Shown here piece after piece: positions 7,867 through 16,000 of a stretch of DNA of 16,000 nt. A model generated the notes under the pieces. It did no database searches, was not told where the DNA came from, and was given only the letters and a program-made list of their open reading frames with translations. The stretch's first letter is position 1. Every line of letters begins with the position of its first letter. Both the position numbers and the translations under genes were made by a program. This stretch comes from Cristatella mucedo (lineage: Eukaryota > Bryozoa > Phylactolaemata > Cristatellidae), in assembly GCA_009760855.2 (NCBI GenBank), contig WPIO01000010.1:6219001-6235000 (forward strand), written 5' to 3'.

Positions 7867-8892
7867 AACGGTCTTGTATAGATGCGCCGATATTTGCAGC
7901 AGTCGGTTGCTTGCAATTTGCATCCGATCGCAACGGGGCGGAAGTTGGCGGCCGACGCGTAATTCATTGTAGCGCCGCTGCCGAGCCACGGTGCGTAATT
8001 CATTGTAGCGCCACTGCCGAACTGACGACGCGGTGCGTAACAATACAGCTCTCGCTCGTCATGGAGGCGTGCATGGCGGCAAAATTTCGAAAAATTGCAG
8101 ACAATGTAAAAACCGGACGTCGGGAAAGGTTAGGACGACGCAGCGCGCGATTCTCAGTCTCAGTCGCTTCGTGCAGTTAAAAACTAAGACACTCGAGTGC
8201 GTGGGCGTATGCGAGCGCTCATACGGAGCCGAGTAAGTAGCGGAGCAGCTCAGCGGTTCGCACTCCATCGCGTGTACTATGTCGATGTCTCACCTAGACT
8301 GGCTGCGGACGTACTGCCACTGCGCTGTTGGGGCATCACTCGGGCTCCAGTTCGAGTTGGTAAAATTGCGTCGCACCGAAGGATTCCCGCGAAGCGATTA
8401 GCTTAGCCGAGTATACTGACTTTTCAAGGTTTTTGCGGTAGCTGTCTCTGCTCCATCACTTGTTCGTAATTCAGCACTGTACATTACCGACGGCAAACAG
8501 CAATGTTGCTTCAATCAACAATAGCTTTTCCTGTGAAGCGCAAGTGCAAGCACCACGTGGCTTCTAAAAGCGTCCAGTACTTATCCGAGAAATCAGTTAA
8601 TCGACCGGCAAAAGATGGACTTGCAGCTGACACTCGATTGCGCCCAGGGCGTAGCGAATCGACGCCGTTATCCCCCGATGGTTGGAATGAGCTTGAGGCT
8701 GGCGAGGCTTCGTCGATTCGCTGAGGCAATGGGACGCTTCTCTGCCTCTGAGGACGCTCGGGCAAGCTGGTTACCCAACCGGCAATACCGTGCGGAGGTT
8801 TGGGAGTCCGACCGTATAGACCAGTGGGGTGCGACCGAGAGTTCTATCCGACGCCACAAAATAGGGCGGCCATGAGAGCGGATCTTTTGCAG
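7867..8892. other. Unassigned DNA with a short tandem repeat and a doubtful small ORF
   Basis: A 36-bp-period repeat starts at 7957 (separate entry). An ATG at 8503 with G at -3 opens a 73-codon frame to 8724, rich in Lys, Arg and Ser, starting MLLQSTIAFPVKRK. I recognise no family, and no splice or polyadenylation context supports it. The other frames here overlap on both strands and look like chance. Confidence 0.3.
7957..8038. repeat. Tandem repeat, 36-bp period, two copies plus a stub
   Basis: GCGTAATTCATTGTAGCGCC begins at 7957 and again at 7993. Both units continue with GCTGCCGA or ACTGCCGA. A third start, GCGTAAC, is at 8035. The units are nearly identical over their first 28 bases. 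Confidence 0.88.
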
Positions 8893-8971
8893 CACATGTA
8901 AAGCGCCTAGAAAGAGATTGGGTTCTCTGAGGGCACTTTATCAAGTGTATTATTATTTTATTATTATTATC
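8893..8971 (+). mobile_element. Solitary LINE/SINE 3' tail (plus strand)
   Basis: The tail reads ATGTAAAGCGCCTAGAA, AGAGA, loop TTGGGT, TCTCT, GAGGGCACTTTATCAAGTG and (ATT)n. It is closest in form to the tail at 2615. No RT coding or tRNA-like head is visible upstream. Confidence 0.8.
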
Positions 8972-9039
8972 TCGACGTGGAACTTCTCCTCAATGTTGCA
9001 GCAGCCTAATAGTCAGCATAAGGGCTCGCGCGAAGCAAA

Positions 9040-9073
9040 GATGACAAGAGGCCTCCGATGACAAGAGGCCAAA
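9040..9073. repeat. 17-bp tandem duplication
   Basis: GATGACAAGAGGCC starts at 9040 and again at 9057, with different three-base ends (TCC and AAA). It is a small local duplication with no other context. Confidence 0.85.
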
Positions 9074-9215
9074 TGCCCTAATGCAGGAGGAGAACTCCTA
9101 AAAAGCGACCGCGACGAGGAATGTCGCCAGGTCGACGACCCGCTAGCGAAGGGTGCATCGAAGCCGAAGCGCTGCTTGTCTTGCGACCAAAAGGGGGTAG
9201 GATGTGATTCACGTG

Positions 9216-9240
9216 CCCCCCTCCCCCCCCCCCCCCCCCC
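9216..9240. repeat. Poly-C run with one T
   Basis: Six C, one T and eighteen C lead into GCGCGTGCGC. The glycine or proline runs in the frames crossing it are caused by the homopolymer. Confidence 0.95.
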
Positions 9241-9446
9241 GCGCGTGCGCTTAGCTCGTTCGCAGGTTGAAAGAGCAAGCAGTGCTATGGAGGCGCAGTG
9301 CGCGCCGGTTCGTTTGAAGTCCAAGGAGCGGGGGCACTTTAGGCAGATGAGTGCGGCTTCGCGAGATCCAGCATTTTCGGCTTTGAAACTCGGGATCGCG
9401 AGAGGCTGCTGAGCTTATGAGCGACGACTAGATAGGGTTTTAAAGC

Positions 9447-9590
9447 CGAGCTGGTTTGGTCCAGCGGTTAAGGTGCTCGCCCCGACCAAGGTCTGGCTGA
9501 GGTCGTGGGCTCGAGCCCGGAGACTTATGTGAAGCGCCTGAATAGAGACGAAGTTCTCTTGGGGCGCTATATAAATGAATTACATTTGAA
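9447..9590 (+). mobile_element. tRNA-derived SINE with LINE-type tail, best-preserved copy
   Basis: The head has an A box (TGGTCCAGCGG, 9457-9467) and a B box (GGCTCGAGCCC, 9508-9518), 51 bp apart. Between them CGACC and GGTCG can pair as a variable arm, resembling a class II tRNA (Leu or Ser type; inference). The tail is a fully paired stem-loop: AGCGCC with GGCGCT outside, AGAGA with TCTCT inside. It ends TATATAAATGAATTAC. No acceptor stem pairs, so it is not a tRNA gene. The near-identical element at 4218-4376 on the other strand confirms the boundaries to within a few bases. Confidence 0.9.
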
Positions 9591-9592
9591 TA

Positions 9593-9730
9593 GAAGGCGT
9601 TCAGAAGACCGCTTCCGCAGTTAGTCACTGCGGGTTTGATTCCTGTCCAGGACTACCGACTGCGGCGGTTGGCTAACTACCTCGCTAGCTCTCCGGTTCC
9701 GTCTAGACTGGACCACCGTAATTCGGTTTT
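9593..9730 (+). mobile_element. Possible headless fragment of another tRNA-derived SINE
   Basis: AAGGCGTTCAGAAGACCGC and then a B-box-like GGTTTGATTCC (9632-9642) look like the middle and T arm of a tRNA-type head lacking its A box. The sequence after it (CTGTCCAGGACT, GGTAATTCGG-like words) resembles SINE body but has no second copy in this window. It starts almost exactly where the SINE at 9447 ends, so that element may have inserted into or replaced its 5' part. Confidence 0.35.
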
Positions 9731-9790
9731 GGAGGGTTCTACGAAAAAACCACTGCAGCCTCTTCTTCTTTCTCCCTCAGTGGCAAATTA

Positions 9791-10666
9791 ATGCTCCAGA
9801 ACCTGACTGGGCGCGCTGCACTTGTACTTGAGGTCGAATGCTTGCTCCGACAAGTGGCGAACACCGACGCTGCCACGCTACCGGGATTCTTGAAAAGTGT
9901 GAGCTCGATTACCTCGCAAGCGACCCTCTTGTCGCTACTTGCCTTCCCCTTCCCCCACCTACTGTCTCATTGCGACCGCCGCCTCCGAATACGCAAATCC
10001 CCCGGGGACCCGGGACTCCCGCAGGCAGAGCCTCGAAGCACCGGGGTTCCACCGCTTCCTCCCACGCTCATCTCTGCCAGAGCGCTCGACACTTGTGAGC
10101 TGCTTGCGTTCCACATAGCGAAGTGCTCAAATCGATGTGGCTCGTTGAGTGAGCTGCAGCGACCTGTCACTCCCTCCGGAGGTATTGCTCTGCATTTACG
10201 GTCACCCTACTGCTACCGACGTGCACTTAACGCTCTGCACTTTCTGCTCGTCCCGCCTGTCCAATGTATCGTAGCTTCGCTGCTGCTCGTGATGGGCTGT
10301 ATATTGACGCCTACTAAAGATGTCCCGACCGACTTACCAGCGGCCTCCCGAGCAGCCATTTGCCAGCCATTTATTCTCTCGTCGCATGCTCATGGCTTAG
10401 CAGAAGCTCGGCCGTGCTGCCAACGATTCCTGCCGCTGGATTCGATCCGACGTCAGTGCCATCGATCGCATCCGCTGACTCCGACGTTCTGCAAGCTCTG
10501 CATAGCCGACCGAGTCAATGCTCAAGACGCCCGCACAGCTTACTCCAAAGCGGGCATTTGCAGAAGCGCATTGGCTCGTTTTGGTTGGCTGCCCCTTAGC
10601 CGCCGGACAGCTCAGTTAACGACCGGTGCCACTCTCCAACTTTTAACTGAGATAGGTTCGGAATAG
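9791..10666 (+). other. Long open frame of doubtful coding status (291 codons)
   Basis: This is the longest open frame in the window. It starts at an ATG (9791) and stops at 10666. The product is rich in Leu, Ala, Ser, Arg, Cys and His, and has no recognised motif. A hydrophobic stretch at about residues 148-170 (ALHFLLVPPVQCIVASLLLV) could pass as a membrane segment. It has no clear repeat content, and a second frame of 86 codons overlaps it. In DNA of this GC content such a length can occur by chance or as part of a UTR. I list it only because of its length. Confidence 0.15.
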
Positions 10667-10688
10667 GGAACGAGATAGAGTACACCGA

Positions 10689-10719
10689 GATTGCTCCTGT
10701 TGCCCAATGCTGAGCAATC
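10689..10719. other. Perfect 9-bp inverted repeat
   Basis: AGATTGCTC (10689-10697) and GAGCAATCT (10711-10719) are separated by 13 bases and could form a hairpin. No T-run follows, and no gene context suggests a function. Confidence 0.5.
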
Positions 10720-11125
10720 TAGATCCCTGGACGTAGTAGTTATCTATGTCTGTACTTATAAGTAGGTATGCGTACAGGTACACCCGCAGTATATTAAGGA
10801 ACTGAAGCGTTTACCTTGCGTGGAGCAGACGAGATTCGAAGTGCCACTCAAATCAGATGCACAGTGACAGAGTCAAGGGGCAGGGTGGACTTTCGCTTCC
10901 CCCGTGTATTGGAGCATCTACCTGGCCGCCTCCTATTCCTGTGTCCGCCGATTAACGACGAGATTGTCCGACCAGTGTACTTCACGTTTATGAGCATCCG
11001 CCGAGTTCGTGTAGATTAAAAACTACTATGATTATGGGGCTATAATTTTGCATTAATCGCCAGTATTGATCCTTAAATAAAAATCGCGTGGGTCTCGCCC
11101 TCTAGATGAAAGTCCGTCTCAGACC
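10720..11125. other. Unassigned non-coding DNA
   Basis: No recognised gene or shared repeat. It becomes AT-rich at 11020-11085, with an AATAAA at about 11075, just before the LINE copy. Confidence 0.4.
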
Positions 11126-11690
11126 GTGCATTTACGTAAAAACGAAAAACGCATCTACTTCAAGGTTTTGTCGCTCACTTTTAGGTCGCTTGTTTCTTTG
11201 GCTCCAGCCTATCTCTTAAATCTGCTCCCCCACCAGGCCAAGCATCGCACCACCCGCTTTTCGGAATCCAATAGTTTACCAATACCTCGTACAAACCTCA
11301 AATCCTTTGGAGACCGTGCATTTAGTTCGCATGCTCCCAAAGCCTGGAACTCACTTCCGACTTGCGTCAGAACATCCCCTGACTTGACCACATTTAAAAA
11401 GAACTTAAAAACACACCTATTTAGGACAGTATTTAGTGGGTCCCTGTGATTCTTCCTTCAAGTGCTTATGTGTGCTGACACCGTGCATGCTGCCGCTAAT
11501 CACATTTGCATGCTGACCTCTGCACGTCACCCTTAACCATGCTGTTCTTGTTGTTTATTGAGCAATGCTGCCACTAACCATTCGATCGAACCATTCGATC
11601 GTGCTACCTTTGCAGTAAGTTTAAAGTACCTAGAAAGACATTGAGTTCTCTGAGGACAATATATGAAATTTATAATAATTATTAATTATT
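11126..11690 (+). mobile_element. 5'-truncated CR1/L2-type LINE with readable RT C-terminus (plus strand)
   Basis: The open frame ends at a TGA at 11447-11449. It begins within the motif equivalent to LPIKQRIDFKV (here LRKNEKRIYFKV), so truncation fell just before it. The order of motifs then is SLTFRSLVSLAPAYLLNLLP, RTTRFSESNSLPIPRTNLKS, FGDRAFSSHAPKAWNSLPTC and FKKNLKTHLFRTVFSGSL. The 3' UTR (about 170 bases) has GCATGCTG/GCATGCTGAC words also seen in the copy at 5774, and a 13-bp tandem duplication, AACCATTCGATCG, at 11576-11601. The tail hairpin is decayed (AGACA and GACAAT), followed by ATT-rich sequence to about 11690. It has no endonuclease or RT catalytic domain, so it is a dead copy. 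Confidence 0.92.
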
Positions 11691-11699
11691 AAAAATATA

Positions 11700-12410
11700 G
11701 GTGTATTTACCTGTTGAAATATTTAAAGCCATATATACATATATAAATTTCGATTTAGAGTGAAATCGGCAACTACAGATTTGAAAATTGGATTTGAAGG
11801 AGTCTTGAGTTAAATCTCTAAGAAGCTGCTCGATAATGGCTACCCTGACAGCCCGAAACAAAGATTTGCAAAGACAACTAAGAAAAGGGAATGAGCGACT
11901 CCTGCTGCACCCGCGAGCAAGCCACCGCACTGCTCTTGACTGGTCAGCCGAAGGTGCTTCGTTCACTTTAGACGGGACACACTTCGCGAGAAAGTTTTCA
12001 TTGCAAATGCGTCGTCTCTCACTCGGTGCGGTTTTTTTGTTCGCCAATCGTTTGGTTGAGCTCTAACTCACTAGCGCTCCCTCGCAGAGACTCGGTACCC
12101 GTACACAGCGTCTCGTCGAGAGGCACTTCACAGGCGCAGGCAGCTTTTTGACACGAGCTAAACAAAACGAATGGCTTAAAGGGGGGGGGGTCTCGGCGGG
12201 TGCCGGTACATCTTTAACCTTCAGCGAATCACGAACTGCGAGACGGCGGATGAGGGCGGATGAGGGCGGCTCAAGAAAAGGCTGGGCAGGTTCTCATGCA
12301 GGGCGGCTCTCGTAGCGACCACTCACAGAGCGTGGGGAGAGCGGTGGGCCTGGACGAAGGGAATTGCCTCTAAAAATTCCTCCCGTAAGGGTTGTGCGTT
12401 TCTAAGCTTG
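11700..12410. other. Unassigned DNA at the start of the retroelement-free region
   Basis: No SINE, LINE or tail is found from here to the end. A run of ten G is at 12181-12190. A 10-bp unit, GGCGGATGAG, is repeated at 12245-12254 and 12255-12264 with a third partial unit. The 121-codon minus-strand frame at 11682-12047 overlaps the AT-rich LINE tail and is not convincing. Confidence 0.45.
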
Positions 12411-14160
12411 CTTTACTACAATTCGGAGTGTGAGTCAGAGGCGAGGGTCGCAGCGAGCGTGCAGGGAAGTGTCAACCAACGTCGGGGTACCGTCGAGCAA
12501 TCGACGATCGATTGTTGAGCATCATCGATGAAAATCGACCGTCGTCGGGATGGAGTTGCGACAGCTAGCATTTCGTCCGCTGCCCGACAGCCAGTGGCGC
12601 CCTTCGACGAGGGTGAGCTGTTGACTGTCGGACAGCTAGTCGCCTCGGTTCGGTAGTAACGCGCTCGTATGAGACGTATCCGTTTCACTGGGAACCAGCG
12701 TCCGTCGGGCACGAGAAATTGGCTAATCTAAGCGCGTTCTCGGCGGACGAGATCGCTGAGAACGTAGGGTGTGCAGCTGGAGATGCTATCCAATTACGCT
12801 CGACAGCGATAGCGCTATTTCGGCGAGCGTCGATAGCCGCGAGCTGCGATCTGAGCGGCGGCTAAGTACGCCGAGGCCCCGACCTCGGATCCAGCACCGA
12901 GGCCAGGCGGAGAGGGGCGAAGGATTTCGCGAGTTCATCTCAGCGTTCCTCCTGATCGCCAGCTTGAGTGACGCAAGAAATTTTTTTGATAACGCCATCG
13001 TAGCAGCTGCCGAGGTGCGGTTTCTTCGGGCCGAGTGCTCCGCAGACAGTCGCCGAGAGAATATTCAGAATTAGGAAATGTCTCACGAGACTGACTCACA
13101 GCGACGACCACGAGCTGAGATTGAACTAGTCGCTAGCTGCACGAAGCCAGATCTGCGGCGTACGATCGAGCACGTTCCGGCGGCCGTTCTAAAAATCCCA
13201 GAAGCCAGCGCGACTCACGTCGCCGAATTTCGCCGCCCGGCGGTCAGGGAACTCGCAGGCGTGGCCGCCGAACTTTAAAGGGAGACCCGGCCTCCGAACA
13301 CGAACGTAGCAATGCACGCGGTTCAGGTTCTCTGGCTCGGCTATCGGGATTCTTTCGGCTCTGCTGTCGGGGTTCTGTCATCAGCGTAAGGGGTAACTGA
13401 AGCCTTTGCGGCACAGCCGACGATGCCCGACTTTTCGGCCAGAACGAGGCTCGGCGTCCGCGGAGCTAAGTTCCGCCGCTATGCCCGCCCAGCCGGGCGT
13501 CGATGTGGGCTCGAGCCTCATGGACGCTAGCGCCGGGGGTAAACAAGCTAGCCGGATAACTTTGACTAAAACTATAATCCGGTGAGTTTCTATCTCGTTA
13601 GGCATATCCGTCGCTCTGACGGCGACGAAGGCTCAGCCTTATTCCTTCCAATTCGCAGTGCGCGCGCCATCTGCTCGTGCTCGGCGATGCGGAGTGCGCG
13701 TCGCTCTCGCGCTGGGCCAGCGGACGCGGAAATGATCGGCGCGGTCGCCCGCGGCGGCTGGCAGCGCGCACACTGGGCCGCTGCGACGCTTCCTGTCCGC
13801 GTGGGTCGGTTTGCTTCGCGACCTGCCAGCGGCCGGCCGGCTTCTGTCGTCGTCGTTCGAACTTCTTCCTGCCCCCGTGCCCGGTCCTCTCCGGCCCCGG
13901 GTTTCGCACGCTGCCGCGGACCGACGGCCATTCCGTCCTGGGCCGGCGAGCGAAACGCGTCGTCGTGGGCGCGTATTCCGCTGCATTTCATTCGAACGCC
14001 GACCCGTGCTAGCTGGGCGAACGCGTCCGGCTCAGCAGGCGAATGCTGCCTCGCGTCTCCTGCGCGCTGATCGCCTGGCGCCCACCCACGTTCTGCCAGT
14101 GTACGTTCGTGTTCGGCTGCAGACAGTGAGAACGTCGCCAGGCCAGGTGGCCCCGAGCTG
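12410..14160. promoter_or_regulatory. GC-rich, CpG-dense region
   Basis: By eye this stretch is the richest in G+C and in CpG dinucleotides, densest at about 13640-14060. It holds several long overlapping frames on both strands (for example 13590-14240 minus and 13582-14070 plus), which GC-rich DNA produces because stop codons are AT-rich. None has a recognisable domain. A GTGAGT donor-like word at 13582-13587 follows CCG. A promoter or first exon of a host gene is possible, but only composition supports this. Confidence 0.3.
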
Positions 14161-14205
14161 GGGGCCTGAGCAACTCGCAAGGAGCCTTGCTGCTGCTGCT
14201 GGCTT

Positions 14206-14500
14206 TTCCAGTGTTTAATGGAGGCGCTCAGAGTTTTCAAAAGGAGGTTCGATTAAAATTAAGATACCGTTGGCTGACTGGCACCGATGAGAGGGCTCCT
14301 GGCATGAATGGGTGGCATAGTCACCTTGAAGTGCTCGTGATTGGTGATGGCTTTGGGAATGAGGGTCAAGTTGTAACTGCACCGATCGCCTATTCGCAGG
14401 AACCAAGCATACTGAATTCTCAAGACCTACCTTTATCAGCTAAGGATTGTCTGCTCATGACGTGCCCGCAGGCTCTCTTCATTCATTCATTCTAGGGGTC
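14206..14500. other. Lower-GC segment after a 3' splice-site-like sequence
   Basis: GC content falls abruptly at about 14206. A pyrimidine-containing GGCTTTTCCAG ends at 14214, and an open frame runs to the stop at 14495. The frame contains WLTGTDERAPGMNGWHSHLE and VLVIGDGFGNEGQV but belongs to no family I know. The minus strand is also open for part of it. It could be an exon, a UTR or an old insertion. Confidence 0.2.
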
Positions 14501-15148
14501 TGAAGCTTTTGCACCACGTGTCAGATCGTGTCAGCTTGCACCAGATTAGCAGCTCAAAACTTGCATGTGGGAGCCTGCCTGCCGTGAGCCGAAGTGTCAC
14601 CTGGATACTCTCTTCCCACCACCCCCCCTCAAGTGGGGTGGCCAGGCCGTGCTACAGGCCAGGGGATGCATGTGCAGAAGGGTTTTGCTAGGTCAGCCGG
14701 CAGCCCCGAATGAATGCTTTGTTGTTCATCTGCATTTATGCAGCTGAGCTTCGGTAAGCAAACAGGCCTGTGCATTTTGGAACCGGTCTAGCCGTCGGCC
14801 GACCGGTCATCAGTCACAGCTGCCTGCGCTGTCCCGGTGTCTAGCTGTCAGAGATTGTGAGCTTTGGCGGTGTTTCGATTCCTCCCGGCATTAGTCTAGA
14901 TGATTGTGGCCCACGAGTGCAACGAGCCTGCAACAAGCAAGCGAGCGCATGGCGTCGCAAATGTTTGCCGCACGCCAGTGTCGATGCCTGTCGCTGGAAC
15001 TGAACTCGGCTGCTGGCCGGGCACCGCTTTACCGGCGCCCAGGCACGTGGCGGAGCGCATCCCTGCTTCTTTGAAGACCCGCTTGTCTCCTGCCTGCCCC
15101 AAGGGAACGCCATCATTTTGCCATTGCTGCACTCGTTTGTGGTTGCAG
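14501..15148. other. Unassigned DNA
   Basis: No domain, repeat or RNA was recognised. The overlapping open frames at 14841-15132 (minus) and 14900-15448 (plus) are shadows of one another, and I cannot choose between them. Confidence 0.35.
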
Positions 15149-15217
15149 GAGCGCAGCTGGGAGCCCGCCCTTCAGAGCTGGTTCTCCTCAGCGTCTCGAC
15201 AATTCGCTCGAAACTTT
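15149..15217 (+). other. Possible 69-bp internal exon
   Basis: TTTGTGGTTGCAG ends at 15148, and a strong donor GTAAGT is at 15218-15223. The interval is exactly 69 bases and open in the frame ERSWEPALQSWFSSASRQFA..., so it would keep frame if included or skipped. The polypyrimidine tract is only moderate, and the translation resembles nothing I know. It is a splice-signal prediction, not a confirmed exon. Confidence 0.2.
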
Positions 15218-15223
15218 GTAAGT

Positions 15224-15946
15224 CGGTATTTATGCGTGCGCTCGAGCTGGCCGCACGCTTTTCGGCACCTGTCAGCAGACCGACCTTTTCTCATGCTTGC
15301 CGTCTCACCGAGACCAGTGAGAAGGGAAGTGCACTGGCGCCCTTCGAGTCCTGCTGTTCGGCAAAGCAGCCGCGGTCTTTCCCCTACTCCCTGGGGGACC
15401 GTGTTTTCTGCCGTCGTATTTTGCCCTGCAGCGCTGCGGCTGCATTAGAGCGGGACGAAGCATCCCGGAGTAGCTTTCGACAATCCTCCTATAGTTTGCC
15501 TTCGCTGCGACGTCGCCACTCGCAGCGGTGGTGGTGGTGGTGCAGCTGCTGCTACTGGCGTAGGCAGAGTGCGATTCTTACTCGGGTCAAGGCTGACGCG
15601 GTGGTCGGCTGGTTTGACCGGCCTGCACAGCCGCCGCTGTGGCCATCTATCTTCATGCCCTTGCCTCGCGTTGCCTGTGCACCGGAGCCCGTGCTAGAGC
15701 CGCGTGCCTCTTGGCCCACTCAAGCGCTTTGCCTTGGAAACCTGCCCGGCCCGTGACCCGTGAGCCGCGGCTTCGAGCCGGAGGTGGGCACGGACCGGTG
15801 CAAGATTGAGCAGCAGCACTTGTGCTGCGCACATGACTTCCTCGGGCTACTCACTGACGAGAGTGCTGCTTTGTATGCATGCACAGCTGCCAGGGGCGGC
15901 CTGCCGCTGCGGCCGCCGTGTGTTTGTCGTATGCCGTTTTAGCACT
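15224..15946. other. Unassigned DNA, possible intron
   Basis: If the donor at 15218 and the acceptor at 15966 are real, this is one intron of about 750 bases. It contains a short (GTG)n run at 15527-15541. The 212-codon plus frame at 15118-15756 crosses the donor and has no recognised domain. Confidence 0.25.
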
Positions 15947-15966
15947 GCCTCGTTTTTTCTTTTCAG
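15947..15966 (+). promoter_or_regulatory. Candidate 3' splice acceptor
   Basis: TGCCTCGTTTTTTCTTTTCAG is a long pyrimidine tract directly before an AG. It is the best acceptor in the right part of the window. The 34 bases after it are open in all three frames, so the window ends too soon to say what exon it would join. Confidence 0.35.
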
Positions 15967-16000
15967 GAGGGAAAAAACAGACTACACATACTCAAAAACG

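Noticed and set aside
9013-9412. Glycine- or proline-rich proteins on either strand
   Set aside because: The runs come from the poly-C homopolymer at 9216-9240.
9447-9520. A tRNA-Leu or tRNA-Ser gene
   Set aside because: No acceptor stem or clear anticodon arm, and the sequence runs without a break into the LINE-type tail. A near-identical element lies at 4218-4376.
308-11690. A CRISPR array, because a short hairpin-like repeat recurs about a dozen times
   Set aside because: Copies occur in both orientations at irregular distances of hundreds to thousands of bases and lie at the ends of retroelements; there are no spacers and no cas genes.
13507-13518. Another SINE, because GGGCTCGAGCC resembles the B box
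   Set aside because: There is no A box at the right distance and no tail; it is a chance match in GC-rich DNA.
13590-14240. Protein gene of 216 codons on the minus strand
   Set aside because: The same GC-rich interval is open in at least four other frames on both strands, the product is low-complexity in Ala, Arg, Gly and Pro, and no domain is recognisable.

Overview
This window looks like nuclear DNA from a repeat-rich invertebrate animal. It has no prokaryotic gene layout. It carries the 3' ends of non-LTR retrotransposons of the CR1/L2 group, tRNA-derived SINEs with RNA polymerase III A and B boxes, long dinucleotide arrays, and no open frame that I recognise as a host protein. The species cannot be fixed from the sequence.

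Layout. The left 11.7 kb is a graveyard of short retroelements. One LINE family is present as four 5'-truncated copies. Three lie head to tail on the minus strand (about 4706-5091, 5092-5770 and 5774-6400) and one lies on the plus strand (about 11126-11690). Two of the four keep a 94-codon readable end of the reverse transcriptase ORF with the typical LINE C-terminal motifs. The same 3' tail, a short stem-loop followed by (ATT)n, (TAA)n or (TA)n, also stands alone at 308-402, 717-817, 2615-2705 and 8893-8971. It also ends four tRNA-derived SINEs (about 3940-4130, 4218-4376, 7632-7866 and 9447-9590). A second SINE family with a different 3' end is present at about 841-973 (minus) and 3030-3215 (plus). 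A headless fragment of what may be a third lies at 9593-9730.

Between these are simple repeats: a 107-bp uninterrupted alternating purine-pyrimidine tract at 4599-4705, a (CT)n array at 7340-7400, a pyrimidine-rich block at 500-700, poly-C and poly-G runs, and a few short tandem duplications. A TATA box with an initiator-like TCAGTT at canonical spacing (2423-2456), followed by four CCAAT motifs, is the best promoter-like signal, but no gene follows it visibly.

The right 4.3 kb (about 11.7-16 kb) contains none of the shared tails or SINEs, is richer in G+C by eye, and is CpG-dense at about 12.4-14.16 kb. It may be the 5' flank, UTR or introns of a host gene. A possible 69-bp exon (15149-15217) and a good 3' splice site ending at 15966 are the only gene-like hints.

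How the parts work together. The SINEs have Pol III promoters but no enzyme. They share their 3' stem-loop tail with the LINE, which supplies reverse transcriptase, so the window documents a SINE/LINE partnership. Every copy here is truncated or mutated; none could move by itself.
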